Numbered from the stretch's first letter, positions 8,901 to 17,398 are shown. The stretch: DNA of 64,000 bases from CBDCRK01 sp965220955 (GCA_965220955.1 CBDCRK010000008.1:124001-188000), one strand, 5' to 3'. The notes: a model not told the origin generated them from the letters alone. Program-made: numbers and translations.

Positions 8901-9299
8901 GGCGGCGTCTTCGCCCACCAGCACGAAGTCGCGCGTATTGGTCACTAACACCAGGCGGTAGCGGCTCCAGTAACGGCTGACCTGTGCGCTGGCTGCGGTC
9001 AGCCAAGCATCGTCGGTGGCGGCCTTTACCTCAACCACGCCGCGTTCGGGTACTTGACCTTCCTTGGGTTGGTTTTTTTGTAGCTGCTTGGCCGTATACA
9101 GGCCGAAGTCGGGATGCCCCGCGCCCTGCTCGGCAAGCTCGCCAACGCAGAACACCCTGGGCTTGAGCGTGCTACCAACAGCGTTGAGCAGGTTCGCCAG
9201 CGGCGCATAGCTCGACCGCTCCCCAGTTGCCCCACCCGACGCCCGTACCCGTTGCAGGTCGCTCAGGTAGTCCTCGACTGCGCTCGCCAGCCGTGTCAT
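5931..9299 (-). CDS. Single-chain type ISP/IIG-like restriction-modification enzyme
   Basis: About 1122 residues. Counting from the TTG at 9314, HPDFGLY (67-73) and GVVEVKA (92-98) form a PD-(D/E)xK-type nuclease pattern. DPCCGTGAYLAEVL (~391) is the SAM-binding motif and NPPYNGF (~511) the catalytic motif of N6-adenine methylases. The C-terminal segment with YLNGNAYWRNVP and VLKKWLSYRERNVLGR matches the target-recognition end of type ISP and Eco57I-like enzymes. Restriction, modification and recognition would thus sit in one chain. No helicase motif was seen in my read, unlike LlaBIII-type enzymes. The start at 9299 (MTRLA) is preferred: it has GGGG just upstream and matches the usual family start. 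No partner genes are needed. Confidence 0.8.
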   Translation of the reverse strand: MTRLASAVEDYLSDLQRVRASGGATGERSSYAPLANLLNAVGSTLKPRVFCVGELAEQGAGHPDFGLYTAKQLQKNQPKEGQVPERGVVEVKAATDDAWLTAASAQVSRYWSRYRLVLVTNTRDFVLVGEDAADHPATLETFRLAASAETFNRLLDTPRAFAREVGAGLGEYLARALSHRARLADPKDLAWLLASYARDALARVEAAGDAPQLTTIRSALEEALGVRFEGLRGGRFFRSALVQTLFYGVFSAWVLWARQTPSPRGTFNWHEAVWHLRAPVLAALFQQLSSPSRLRPLGLVEVLDWTSAALDRVDRAAFFTQFNEGEAVPYFYEPFLEAFDPELRKQLGVWYTPAEVVRYMVARVDRALKNDLGIADGLAADNVYVLDPCCGTGAYLAEVLRRIAENLQGRGLGALAGARVKQAAMNRVFGFEIMPAPFVVAHLQVGLTMQNLDAPLAEDGNERAGVFLTNALTGWEPRTTKPLPFPELEEERDRAERVKQDTPILVILGNPPYNGFAGMAVDEERELSEAYRTTKQVRRPEGQGLNDLYVRFFRMAERRIAEKTGQGVVCFISNYSWLDGLSFTGMRERYLEAFDAIRIDCLNGDKYKTGKVAPDGRPDPSIFSTPSDPVGIQVGTAISTLIRKADHTPAETIGFRHLWGQAKREELSETLEAEPDVLYNNIEPVLSLGLPFVQTAVSEGWSNWPALPELFPVSFPGVKTSRDGFLVDTDLDRLKAHVSDYFNADLSHEEIARRYPSVMKATAGFNTRSVRDSLLARGGPIETGFIRFAYRPFDNRWLYWEGDSGLLDRPRPDYGPHIFEGNVWLEAREREAKEDFSRGTLVRHLADNFGNGLSSFFPMWLRNDGGLETDGNSTKHRPNLSASAQRYLKHINANVEDLFHHVLTVLHDPAYREANAGALRMGWPRIPLPGWPDGDAAEAAETLARSAARGRELAALLDPDTPVPGVTTGTLRPDIATIAVPATVDGRNMAGDDFALTAGWGHFGTGDAVMPGQGRSVERDYTADERTALVGATHASPLHGNTTFDVYLNGNAYWRNVPAAVWRYKLGGYQVLKKWLSYRERNVLGRALMPEEVLYFAEVARRIGAIVSAINHLRTDHGRGMG

Positions 9300-9453
9300 T
9301 GTCCCCAACATCAATTTGGTTTTACTTCAGGGCAATTCCTTGTGGTTGTCCTGAAGCTCTAGGTGTTGAGGTTATAGCAGCCAAAACCTGACTGGGTCTT
9401 ATGACCGCAAGTGGTTAGGGCTTGGACTGGTTGTTTGAGCGGTGCAAGACAAT

Positions 9454-10692
9454 TTAGGCACGCCACCGATTCCTCTGACCACGTGGACCAAAGTGCCGAA
9501 TCGAGCCACTGGCAATGCGAGCAGCGCGCGACCTAACGGGCTGTGTCAAACGACGCAGGGTGTCAGTGCCTGGTTCAAACCCCTTCACCACTCGGCGCGG
9601 GATTGTGACGCCGATGAGGCGCTCGATGTCTCGGATGGAGCCGACCTCGTCGAACGATGCCAGCGAGATAGCATCGCCGGTAGCAGCGGCCCGGGCGGTA
9701 CGGCCGATACGGTGGACATAATCCTCGGGAGTGCTGGGCACGTCGAAGTTTACCACATGAGAGATTCCCTCCACGTCCAAGCCGCGAGCTGCGAGATCAG
9801 TTGCCACCAGAACCTCGACGCTCCCGTTGCGAAAACCGTTGAGCGCCTGCGTGCGTGCCCCCTGGCTTTTGTCCCCGTGCAGCGCCGCCACCCGGCGGCC
9901 GGTCTGTGCAAGGTGTCGGGCCAGACGCTCGGTGCGGGCCTTGGTGCGGGTGAAGATAAGGACGTGCTTCATGTTTCCGTGCTGTAACAGATGGCAGAGC
10001 AGATCTCGTTTCTGCCCCGTCTCCACCGGGTAGATTACCTGACGCACTTCTGCCACCGGCGTGGCCCTGCGGCCAACATCAATGACCACCGGAGACCTGA
10101 GTGTTTCGTGCGCGAGGCTCTCGATCTCTTGGGGCATTGTTGCCGAGAACAAAAGTGTTTGTCGCTCAGGCGGCAAAGCACGTAGAATGCGGCGCACATC
10201 GGGTAAGAATCCCATGTCGAGCATACGATCCGCCTCGTCAAGCACCAGGACGGTAAGGGCGGAAAACGCCACTGAGCCCCGCTCCATATGGTCAAGCAGG
10301 CGGCCTGGAGTGGCAACCAGCAGGTCTACGCCGTGACGCAGCTGCGCCGCTTGAGGTCCCAAGCTGACCCCACCGAAGACCACGGCCGGGCGTACCCGCA
10401 AGTACTTGCCGTAGGTGCGGGCACTCCTCTCGATCTGTGCAGCTAGCTCCCGGGTGGGAGTGAGCACCAGGGCGCGCACATGGCCTCGCTCCCCGTGCGC
10501 TAGGCGTTGGAGGATAGGCAGCAGAAACCCAGCGGTCTTGCCAGTGCCGGTCTGCGCACAGGCAAGCACATCGTCACCACGCTGGACCACGGGAATCGCT
10601 TGGGCTTGGATTGGAGTGGGAGTAGCATACTTGGCGTCGCGGACGGCGCGCAGCAGTTCGGGCATGAGTCCTAGTTCAGTAAATGTTGTCAA
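9454..10692 (-). CDS. rhlE: DEAD-box ATP-dependent RNA helicase (RhlE-like)
   Basis: The core has all the expected motifs in order: the Q motif around TPIQAQAIP, AQTGTGKT (I), PTRELAAQI (Ia), TPGRLLD (Ib), VLDEADRMLDMGF (II), FSATMP (III), IFTRTKA (IV), TDLAARGLD (V) and HRIGRTAR (VI). It acts in RNA remodelling, such as ribosome maturation or mRNA turnover. A short basic C-terminal tail follows. The TTG at 10692, with GGAGAAGGAG just upstream, is preferred over the ATG at 10740 and the longer frame to 10890, because homology begins at TTFTELGL. Confidence 0.9.
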   Translation of the reverse strand: MTTFTELGLMPELLRAVRDAKYATPTPIQAQAIPVVQRGDDVLACAQTGTGKTAGFLLPILQRLAHGERGHVRALVLTPTRELAAQIERSARTYGKYLRVRPAVVFGGVSLGPQAAQLRHGVDLLVATPGRLLDHMERGSVAFSALTVLVLDEADRMLDMGFLPDVRRILRALPPERQTLLFSATMPQEIESLAHETLRSPVVIDVGRRATPVAEVRQVIYPVETGQKRDLLCHLLQHGNMKHVLIFTRTKARTERLARHLAQTGRRVAALHGDKSQGARTQALNGFRNGSVEVLVATDLAARGLDVEGISHVVNFDVPSTPEDYVHRIGRTARAAATGDAISLASFDEVGSIRDIERLIGVTIPRRVVKGFEPGTDTLRRLTQPVRSRAARIASGSIRHFGPRGQRNRWRA

Positions 10693-11110
10693 ACATTCTT
10701 CTCCTTCTCCGTGGTGCCCAGTCACACGGACGGTGCACATCGACCTCTGGCCACATAGGCCGCTGGCCCGCTTGTGCAGAGTTATATAGAGAACCTGGGA
10801 AACGTAGGACTCGGGTCTGGGCAACCAGAGGGGTCGCTTCTGAGCGGGGCTTCTTGGAGGGGGGAAAGAGGCCAGCTCGCGGTTCGTCATCTAGCTCTTT
10901 ATATCCATTTTACTCGACTGGTAATAAGAATGCTAGTTCAATTAGTTCAATACTGTTTTCTCACGTTGCTGGGGGTCTGGAAACAGCCTCTTCTGCCAGG
11001 CAGTGACAGCGGCTTCCCTGGCCGGAGCAATAAGGGTTGCCAGCGGCCAATGACGTGGTAGGCAATGACCCGCATGGAATGAGCTACAGCCACACACCAA
11101 TCAGTCGGCC

Positions 11111-11944
11111 TTATGATTCCCCTTCGCTACCCCATTTGATGCCGTTGCGCAGCAACCTCTCAAATGGCTCAGTCTCCCAAGCGCCACGAAAATTCTTGGG
11201 CGTGCTCCCCGTTGTCTCTACACTAGGGTCCACAAACGGTTGCGCATTGTTTGTTAGGGAGTGACAGTGACCCAGCGCTATGTAAACCACACTGCCTTTG
11301 CCCAGCTCGCGGGTATACCCGAGGACCCGCGTCTTGCCGTCGGGGAGGAGGGAAGTGTCTTTGTCGTAAACGAAGCCGAAGCCTGGGGGCGAGGGGTCTT
11401 TGTCGAGTTCCGTTGTCAACAGCACATGGCAGGTCGAGGGCTCTTGCAGCTCGATGAGATAGAGCTCGTCCATCACCTCGAAGGAGGCCGGCAGGTCCTG
11501 GGTTAGGATGTGCTCCCGATCGGTGACATTGACCTGGAACTTCCGCAGCGGTGGGTGATTGAGAAAGAAGCTACCCAGGGTTTGGTGGTGGCTGGTCTTG
11601 ACCATCTTGCGTGCACCGCCTTTCTCCCCCACCGGAGCTGCCTTGCCACCACTGGTGCCGTGCAGGGCCAGCCACCGTCCGCCAGCCTCAAGCCACTGCC
11701 GTAGGAACTGGTTCTGTTCCTCGTTGGGATGGGGGCCGGCTACATAGGTGATTAAGAGTTGGCTTGCGGGCAACCACTTTGAGATATCAGTAAAATCATT
11801 GGCCACGGTCGAGAGCACCTGCGGGTTCTCTTGCAAAAGCTGGAGAATCCTCAGGCGAGCGTAGTCCATGTCATGCCCGGCGGGCGAACCAGGAGGGAAC
11901 CCCCCGGTAATAACGTGTATGCGGATAGGCTTAGTCTTACTCAT
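11111..11944 (-). CDS. ThuA-like domain protein
   Basis: 277 residues. The start RIHVITGGFPPGSPAGHD, the QFLRQWLEAGGRWLALHGT motif and the later LGYTRELGKGSVVYIALGH follow the ThuA/trehalose-utilisation fold, a class I glutamine amidotransferase-like domain found in sugar metabolism. The family's chemistry is poorly defined. No signal peptide. Standalone gene between the helicase and a membrane protein; 166 bp separate it from the helicase region. Confidence 0.75.
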   Translation of the reverse strand: MSKTKPIRIHVITGGFPPGSPAGHDMDYARLRILQLLQENPQVLSTVANDFTDISKWLPASQLLITYVAGPHPNEEQNQFLRQWLEAGGRWLALHGTSGGKAAPVGEKGGARKMVKTSHHQTLGSFFLNHPPLRKFQVNVTDREHILTQDLPASFEVMDELYLIELQEPSTCHVLLTTELDKDPSPPGFGFVYDKDTSLLPDGKTRVLGYTRELGKGSVVYIALGHCHSLTNNAQPFVDPSVETTGSTPKNFRGAWETEPFERLLRNGIKWGSEGES

Positions 11945-12136
11945 CTTGCAACCTCATATGGTTCGATGTGAATAATGATTCTCTATAATGCTCTATAATG
12001 ATTGTTTACGTATACAAACCTCTAGTACCAGATCTTCCATCTATTTGAAATACCTTGGCGGCATGTTACCTACTCTTGAATTTCGAATTCTTCCAGCAAG
12101 CTAGCTGTCCGGTAAAAACAACAATCTTACTTTTCG

Positions 12137-12589
12137 CTAGGCTTGTGAGGGAAAGCCCTCGACCCCCTCACCCTTCTGGAAAAGCGGCCGTGCCCGCCAC
12201 AGCGCCACAGCAACTACCAATATGGCTGTGGCTTGGAGTAAGCCAATTGGCCAGCCGCGACCGTGCTCACTCCATTCGCTCCAGACAAGATGGCTGAAGG
12301 CAACTTGCCCTACGTAAAGAGATGCCCAGGGCCACATCCAGGGCCGCATCTTCCAGAATCCCCATGTCCCTGCGGCCAAGATTGCCCAGTGCAGAACTCC
12401 ACTTGCCTTGGCAACCCAACCAGTAAATTCCAACCCAAACCATACCTCAACATCGTCGACTACCGGTCGGAGGAAAAGATCGCCTGGAATCCAGACAAAC
12501 GTAAGCAACGCGCTCCAGACTAAGAGCAGGCTGATCCACCACGGACGACGGTTGAGTTCCTGTTGCCAACGAGAAGCGTCTTGCATCAT
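12137..12589 (-). CDS. Small integral membrane protein, hypothetical
   Basis: 150 residues from the ATG at 12589 (GAGGGAAGC just upstream). At least three or four hydrophobic, Trp-rich helices are visible: WWISLLLVWSALLTFVWI, SGVLHWAILAAGTWGF, PWMWPWASLYVGQVAF and GLLQATAILVVAVALW. The short loops carry charges. Family not recognised. It lies just after psd on the same strand, about 95 bp apart, and may be co-transcribed with it. Confidence 0.6.
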   Translation of the reverse strand: MMQDASRWQQELNRRPWWISLLLVWSALLTFVWIPGDLFLRPVVDDVEVWFGLEFTGWVAKASGVLHWAILAAGTWGFWKMRPWMWPWASLYVGQVAFSHLVWSEWSEHGRGWPIGLLQATAILVVAVALWRARPLFQKGEGVEGFPSQA

Positions 12590-12684
12590 GCTTCCCTCTT
12601 TACCACCCACTGCAAGTATTTTACAGCGGACCTTAGTTAAGTTAGGCGGCAACTTTTGTAGAGCAAGACCGATTTCCTCCCCGA

Positions 12685-13518
12685 CTATTCCTTCTTCGCC
12701 CCGGCCCACCGGGCCAGGGGCTGCCCCATCTGAATGAAGTCGCCATTTTGCACCAATGGCTCGGCCGCGCCTGGGCCGGTGACCACGATTACTGTAGAGC
12801 CCATCTCAAACCAGGCTACCAGATCTCCCTTTTCCACCAGATGCTCATAAGTGAAGTGGGTGATCGCCCTCTTCTTCCCACGCTTGCGGGTGGTAAGCTG
12901 GGGGTCATGGGCAAAGCGGGTCATTCCCACCACTGTAGCTCCCACCATCACCATCCACAGTGGCAGCCGACCAGGTGGCTGGAGAACCAGGGTAATGCGC
13001 TCGTTGCGAGAGAAAAGATGCTCCCGATGCTCTACCGAGATATCATTCACCGGCCATAGAGAACCCGGGATATAGGTGGCTCTTGTGATGGTTCCGCCAA
13101 TGGGGATATGGATGCGGTGGTAGTCACAAGGGGAAAGGTAAAGAACAAAGTAGTGTCCTCCCTCCAGTGTCCTTGCCTCCTGGTCATCGGCCAACAGATC
13201 GGCCAGGGGATAAGTGAGGTCCTTAGCCTGGACCATTTGACCATTGGCAATGGGGCCCACCTGATACACGCGGCCATCCACGGGACAGACTAGATCAGCA
13301 TCCGCAATAGGTCTTGTTCCCTCCTTCAGGGGCCGGGTGAAGAACTCGACCAAGCTGCGAAACTCCTTGAGCGGACGGTCCAGGACCTCTTGGTCAACAT
13401 GGTAATGCCGAACGAACCACGGGATCCCTAGTCGGGAGATGTGATGCCGGGCCAGGAAACCCACAAAAGTGGTAATAGCCCGCTTGGGCAACAATTTAAT
13501 CATCCACCATGTTACCAT
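12685..13518 (-). CDS. psd: Phosphatidylserine decarboxylase proenzyme
   Basis: 277 residues. It converts phosphatidylserine to phosphatidylethanolamine at the inner membrane. VCPVDGRVYQVG, FVLYLSPCDYHRIHIPIGG, PGSLWPVND and the C-terminal FEMGSTVIV are the family landmarks. The GS pair in MGST is the self-cleavage site that makes the pyruvoyl group (usually LGST; Met here is a mild change). Length is normal. ATG at 13518 is used; 13503 (MIKLLPKR) is a possible alternative. The membrane protein gene follows on the same strand. Confidence 0.9.
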   Translation of the reverse strand: MVTWWMIKLLPKRAITTFVGFLARHHISRLGIPWFVRHYHVDQEVLDRPLKEFRSLVEFFTRPLKEGTRPIADADLVCPVDGRVYQVGPIANGQMVQAKDLTYPLADLLADDQEARTLEGGHYFVLYLSPCDYHRIHIPIGGTITRATYIPGSLWPVNDISVEHREHLFSRNERITLVLQPPGRLPLWMVMVGATVVGMTRFAHDPQLTTRKRGKKRAITHFTYEHLVEKGDLVAWFEMGSTVIVVTGPGAAEPLVQNGDFIQMGQPLARWAGAKKE

Positions 13519-13709
13519 AGGGTTACCATAGGACTCTCACACCTCTTCTCAACGGCGGGCGTGGGAGAGTCAAGCCCAGACAGGCGGGCTTGCTATTATT
13601 CTTGCGGCTAAAGCGATTCTCTTGTCTCTGCCGAATTCAGAAAGAACTGTTAGGCGGGCACACTCCCAGTACTCTTGCCCCATCATAGGGTTGTGGATAA
13701 TATATCCAT

Positions 13710-13943
13710 ATGAAAGCTATACAGATTACGTTCGATAAAGACACTCTTGCTCGCCTCGACGCAGATGAAGAGGTTCAGCGCGAGGGACGATCTGCGGTGC
13801 TGCGGCGAGCAGCCGTTGACTATCTAAGGCGAAGGGAGCGCGAAAAAATTGCTGCACAATATCGCCAGGCCTATGGTGTTGGGGGGAACCTCGGTGACGA
13901 GTTCGAAGGCTGGGAGGACGAAGGCACGTGGCCGAGCGAGTGA
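13710..13943 (+). CDS. MazE-like ribbon-helix-helix antitoxin
   Basis: 77 residues. The N-terminus (MKAIQITFDKDTLARLDAD, then REGRSAVLRRAAVDYLRRRE) is a ribbon-helix-helix DNA-binding fold. The acidic C-terminus (GDEFEGWEDEGTWP) is of the kind that wraps the toxin. It overlaps the toxin gene by 16 bp and presumably represses the operon. A partial, deleted copy of this locus lies at 16109-16202. Confidence 0.85.
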   Translation: MKAIQITFDKDTLARLDADEEVQREGRSAVLRRAAVDYLRRREREKIAAQYRQAYGVGGNLGDEFEGWEDEGTWPSE

Positions 13944-14251
13944 ATCGGGGAGAAATCTGGCTTTATGAGTTTGCCCGGCCGGACAAATGTCGCCCCATTC
14001 TCATTTTGTCGCGCCAGGAGGTGATCGGCCTCCTTCGAACCGTTATGGTTGCACCTATCACTTCTGCTATTCGAGGGGCGCCCAGCGAGGTTATTGTGGG
14101 TATTGAAGAAGGCCTCAAGAACGAAAGTGCGGTCAATCTTGACCACGTGCAGACTGTTGAAAGGCGTCGGCTCCGTAGCTTTATTGGCAGCCTCAGTCCG
14201 GAGAAGATGGACGAGGTCTGCCGAGCCTTGGCCATTGCGACTGGTTGCTAG
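13928..14251 (+). CDS. MazF/PemK-family endoribonuclease toxin
   Basis: 107 residues from GTG at 13928. RGEIWLYEF, KCRPILILSRQEV, MVAPITSAIRG, ESAVNLDHVQTV and the end LSPEKMDEVCRAL follow the MazF mRNA interferase family, which cleaves RNA at short motifs. Start overlap with the antitoxin supports coupled translation. The locus faces the convergent amidohydrolase gene 9 bp away. Confidence 0.9.
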   Translation: MAERVNRGEIWLYEFARPDKCRPILILSRQEVIGLLRTVMVAPITSAIRGAPSEVIVGIEEGLKNESAVNLDHVQTVERRRLRSFIGSLSPEKMDEVCRALAIATGC

Positions 14252-14259
14252 GGCCCGAC

Positions 14260-16056
14260 CTATTTGAATTTCACTACCAAGTGAGCCGGAGGCGTGATCC
14301 CTGCGAGCACCGCCGTTGGCGTTAACACCACAATCTGTCGCAGCCCTGCCTTGGTTACTAGGTCGGCAGGTACTTGCGCCTGCAGTTGCTCGACATTGAT
14401 AAACTGGGTTGGCAAGCTCACCCCGTTTATCTGCACCGTTGAGGTTCGGCGAAAGTTTCGGCCGTTAATTGTTAAGGTAAACAGCCCCGAACCTTCCGTC
14501 ACTACTGCCGGAGAGACCGACTTAATCACTGGGGCCGCCCCTACCTCAATGAAAGGAAAGAGCGGGCTGGCTGGCTCTGGCCGCGGCAGGGGATTGACAT
14601 AGTCTCGGTGCAAGTTTGTGTCCACCACCTGACCGTCTCTCAACAGCAGGTCGATTCTCTGCAGGTTGCTAATGTCCGCCAGCGGGTCAGCCCGGACAAT
14701 CAAGAGGTCTGCCAGCTTACCTGGCTCCACTGTTCCCAGCACCTCGCTCTGGCGCAAAAACTCGGCCGAGTGTCTAGTAGCCCCCATAATGACCTGCATA
14801 GAAGACAAGCCCACATCAACCAGTAGCCGCATTTCCTGGTGCAGCCCAAGACCCGGCACCCCCGAGTGCACCGAGTCCGCTCCGGGCAAAATCCTGCCTC
14901 CCGCCTGGGCAAAACTCCGGAGCAATTCCTGGAGGTTCTTATAGCCTTTCTGTAGATTGGAGATTTCCTTCTCTATGAGCTGCTGACAGCCAGAATAGTC
15001 CAGCCACAGAGGCCATATGGGCTGCGGCACCTGAGCCACGGCTCCGGGGTCTTTGGAGAGCTCCACTACCTGCGCATCGAACTCCTTGTGCCGGCCGTGT
15101 ACGCATTTCCAACTAGCAACCAAGGTGGGGTTGATATATATGCTGCGCTGGACCAGAAACTGCACCAGCTCGGCAAAATTTTCTTGCTCCATCAGATGAA
15201 ACGGTTCGCCGGAGGGGTCGGCAACCCAGATATAGTGTGGGAAACTCCCGTCAGGCATGGGAGGAAGAGTCTCTTTCAAGTAGCGCTCCCGCTTAGCCGG
15301 GTCTTTGACCGTGGCCAAGCCGAGTCCACTGGCGTGCACTAAACAGGTGACCCCGGCTTCTACCAGCTCGCGGGCGTCAGCCGGGCATTTGTGGATAGAA
15401 ACTGGTAGTTTGTGCTTGCGCGCCTCCATGGAGGCGGCCCGAAGAATCTCCAGAGGGGTTGTGTTGTAAAATTTTAGCCCATCCACACCTCGGGCGGCTA
15501 ATTCGCGTACCTTTTGCCGGGCTTCCTGCGGGGTTCTCAGTCCGAGGTTGTACCCTTCCAGCCTCCCCGGCCCTTCGTTTGGCACCCCGTTCAAGAGCGG
15601 TCCACTAACAAATACGCGGGGCCCAGGAATCTTGCCTTTGGCTACGCCGTCTTTGAAAGCATAAATCCAGTCCTCCAGGTTGCCATAATCGTACACAGTA
15701 GTGATCCCGTAGTGGGAGAAAAATTCCCCGCCCCACGTATGCAGGTGGACATGTGTATCAATGAGCCCCGGTAGAATAAATTTGCCCTCGGCCTTGATGA
15801 TCTCGGCCCCGGCCGGATACTGTAGCTTCCCTTTTTGTCCAACCGTTTTGATTTTATTTCCTTCAATGACAACTACGGCATCCTTCACTGGGGGCCTGCC
15901 GGTACCATCAATAAGGGTGCCCCCTACAATAACCTTAACCGTACTTTGCGCGCCAACGGTGCCCTGCGCGCCAAGAGACCCAACAAGAAAACCCAGGCCT
16001 AAGAAGCAGGCTAGGCAATTGACAGCCAATACCTTATGTTTAAGGCTAAGTACCAT
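14260..16056 (-). CDS. Exported amidohydrolase with a C-terminal IPT/TIG-like domain
   Basis: 598 residues. A hydrophobic N-terminus (VNCLACFLGLGFLVGSLGAQ) suggests export. Then comes the amidohydrolase pattern: IVGGTLIDGTGRPPVKDAVV, PGLIDTHVHLH (metal-binding HxH), SIHKCPADA, LVHASGLG, LPGADSVHSG, and LGTVEPGKLADLLIV closing the catalytic fold. The last ~90 residues (VIKSVSPAVVTEGSGLFTLT and on) form an immunoglobulin-like IPT/TIG domain seen on surface or secreted proteins. Substrate unknown. A 47-bp piece of its N-terminal coding region is copied exactly at 17421-17467. Confidence 0.8.
   Translation of the reverse strand: MVLSLKHKVLAVNCLACFLGLGFLVGSLGAQGTVGAQSTVKVIVGGTLIDGTGRPPVKDAVVVIEGNKIKTVGQKGKLQYPAGAEIIKAEGKFILPGLIDTHVHLHTWGGEFFSHYGITTVYDYGNLEDWIYAFKDGVAKGKIPGPRVFVSGPLLNGVPNEGPGRLEGYNLGLRTPQEARQKVRELAARGVDGLKFYNTTPLEILRAASMEARKHKLPVSIHKCPADARELVEAGVTCLVHASGLGLATVKDPAKRERYLKETLPPMPDGSFPHYIWVADPSGEPFHLMEQENFAELVQFLVQRSIYINPTLVASWKCVHGRHKEFDAQVVELSKDPGAVAQVPQPIWPLWLDYSGCQQLIEKEISNLQKGYKNLQELLRSFAQAGGRILPGADSVHSGVPGLGLHQEMRLLVDVGLSSMQVIMGATRHSAEFLRQSEVLGTVEPGKLADLLIVRADPLADISNLQRIDLLLRDGQVVDTNLHRDYVNPLPRPEPASPLFPFIEVGAAPVIKSVSPAVVTEGSGLFTLTINGRNFRRTSTVQINGVSLPTQFINVEQLQAQVPADLVTKAGLRQIVVLTPTAVLAGITPPAHLVVKFK
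15840..15886. repeat. 47-bp direct repeat, copy inside the amidohydrolase gene
   Basis: Identical to 17421-17467. It encodes the VVVIEGNKIKTVG region of the amidohydrolase on the minus strand, so this is the parent copy. Confidence 0.9.
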
Positions 16057-16108
16057 GATGATTCACCATATTCTGTCTGTATAGATAATCAGGCAGAATA
16101 TGGACGAT

Positions 16109-16202
16109 ATTCAGAAAAACTGCTAGGTGGGCACATTCCCAACACTCTTACCCCATCTGCGGTGCTACGGCGAGCAGTTGCTGGCTATCTACTGGCTATC
16201 TA
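16109..16202 (+). pseudogene. Deleted copy of the mazE-like promoter and gene
   Basis: The sequence before 16155 matches the region upstream of the antitoxin (13633-13687). It then jumps straight to the part coding for SAVLRRAAVDYL (around 13790-13825). The junction falls at ATC, present at both ends, suggesting deletion through a 3-base microhomology. A short CTGGCTATCTA duplication follows. It is non-coding now. Confidence 0.7.
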
Positions 16203-16248
16203 AAGGGTAGCCGCTGACAGTAAGTCACGGCGGGACGCCAATGTGTTG

Positions 16249-16770
16249 TCAGAAATGACGCACGCGGGCCAGAAGTTCCTCGCCGGGTCGGCCGTCGACG
16301 GTCGCGGCCCAGCCGACCAGGTCCGGGCGAGATCCGAAGAGTGCGAATACCTTGCCGTCCCTGGCGGGGCCAGGCTGGAGACCTCCATCCACCCGCCAGC
16401 CGTGCGCACCGCCCGGGGGCAGTGCGGCCGAGGGCGCCGTTAGCCCTCTTACGCCCATTTCGCGAAGGGCGTTTGCCCGCCGCTGGCAAGCCGGCCAACT
16501 GTCCGGACCGCCTGTCAAAGTCTGCTGCGGTAGCTCGGGCGCTGCCAATGGTTCGTCTCCGATATCGACAGCCCAGAGCGCGCGGCGAATGGTCGGCAGA
16601 TCTTCTGGATCAAGGATCTCCTCATGGCGTAGGAACTCCGCCCAGGCACCGTCGGGCGTATCGCTGAAATAGTGGGTCAACTCGCCGGGGGCGTTCCACC
16701 GCCCCGCAGGTTGAGACGCGTGCTCCCATAGGAAAGGGTAACGCGGATCGGTGTGCCGGAACGCGATCAT
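16249..16770 (-). CDS. RES-domain toxin
   Basis: 173 residues. FRHTDPRYPFLWEHASQPAGRWN, YFSDTPDGAWAEFLRHEEI and the final GW...DGRPGEELLARV fit the RES family, which in characterised members degrades or phosphorolyses NAD+ to stall growth. The conserved R, Y/E and S-type residues are mostly in place. It starts 4 bp inside the antitoxin stop (ATGA), as is usual for Xre-RES operons. No other partner needed. Confidence 0.85.
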   Translation of the reverse strand: MIAFRHTDPRYPFLWEHASQPAGRWNAPGELTHYFSDTPDGAWAEFLRHEEILDPEDLPTIRRALWAVDIGDEPLAAPELPQQTLTGGPDSWPACQRRANALREMGVRGLTAPSAALPPGGAHGWRVDGGLQPGPARDGKVFALFGSRPDLVGWAATVDGRPGEELLARVRHF

Positions 16771-17387
16771 GTCGCTGGTGACGACCCGAGGGCGCGGGCG
16801 AGTTCCCGCACTTGACGCGGCCCCTCATTGTCGGGCCCCCAGTTCTCGGCCAGCAACTGGGCGGGAGTGCTTCCGTTGAGCAGCTTGCGCGGGCGATCGA
16901 ACCAGCGCCGAACACCGATGTTGTTATACGCCCCCGCGAGATCGCCAACAACGAAGGCCAGGAAGTGAAGACGGGCGGCGATGGGGTCGGGCGTGGAACG
17001 GGTGCCGGAAAGATAGCGCCACGCACTGGACACGGAGATTCCCAAGAGCCGGCCCAATAACTCCACCCCTAACACGCCCCGCAACGCCCGCCATTCGTGC
17101 GTGGGGGCGGGCGATTCGTCCAACGCGTTGTTGATTTTTTCAAGCAGGGCGGAAAGCCCGGTCGGATCGGAGCCCGATAGGCGATCGAGCTCTGCAAGAA
17201 AGGTATGGCCGATACCGGCCTCGGCCATACCCGTCTTCAGACCCAGCATAGCTGCATCGTCCAGGCAGGTGATTTCCCGGGAAAGCAGGCCCATCGCGTC
17301 GGCCCGGCTCAGTGCCGCGACGGCCATCGGAGTAACCCTCGGATCGTCGAACGGACTCCGAACGGATTGTATTCGGATATTTGTCAT
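16767..17387 (-). CDS. Xre/MbcA/ParS-type antitoxin of the RES toxin
   Basis: 206 residues from ATG at 17387; the reading frame continues upstream only through the copied 47-bp repeat. The middle has a helix-turn-helix (LLGRLLGISVSSAWRYLSG) and the C-terminus holds the toxin-binding domain (GVRRWFDRPRKLLNGSTPAQ, then LLAENWGP). It is longer than the usual ~140-150 residues, with an extra N-terminal helical region. The start codon lies in the centre of a perfect palindrome, so it very likely represses its own operon. Confidence 0.85.
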   Translation of the reverse strand: MTNIRIQSVRSPFDDPRVTPMAVAALSRADAMGLLSREITCLDDAAMLGLKTGMAEAGIGHTFLAELDRLSGSDPTGLSALLEKINNALDESPAPTHEWRALRGVLGVELLGRLLGISVSSAWRYLSGTRSTPDPIAARLHFLAFVVGDLAGAYNNIGVRRWFDRPRKLLNGSTPAQLLAENWGPDNEGPRQVRELARALGSSPAT

Positions 17388-17398
17388 AATCCGAATAC
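17369..17398. promoter_or_regulatory. Perfect 10-bp inverted repeat over the antitoxin start (probable operator)
   Basis: GTATTCGGAT (17369-17378) and ATCCGAATAC (17389-17398) flank a 10-base spacer that contains the ATG of the Xre antitoxin. Repeat spacing suits a dimeric helix-turn-helix protein. Autoregulation is inference from other Xre-RES systems. Confidence 0.75.

Noticed and set aside
9442..9987. 181-codon plus-strand frame opposite the DEAD-box gene
   Set aside because: Antisense of helicase motifs IV-VI. No homology recognised.
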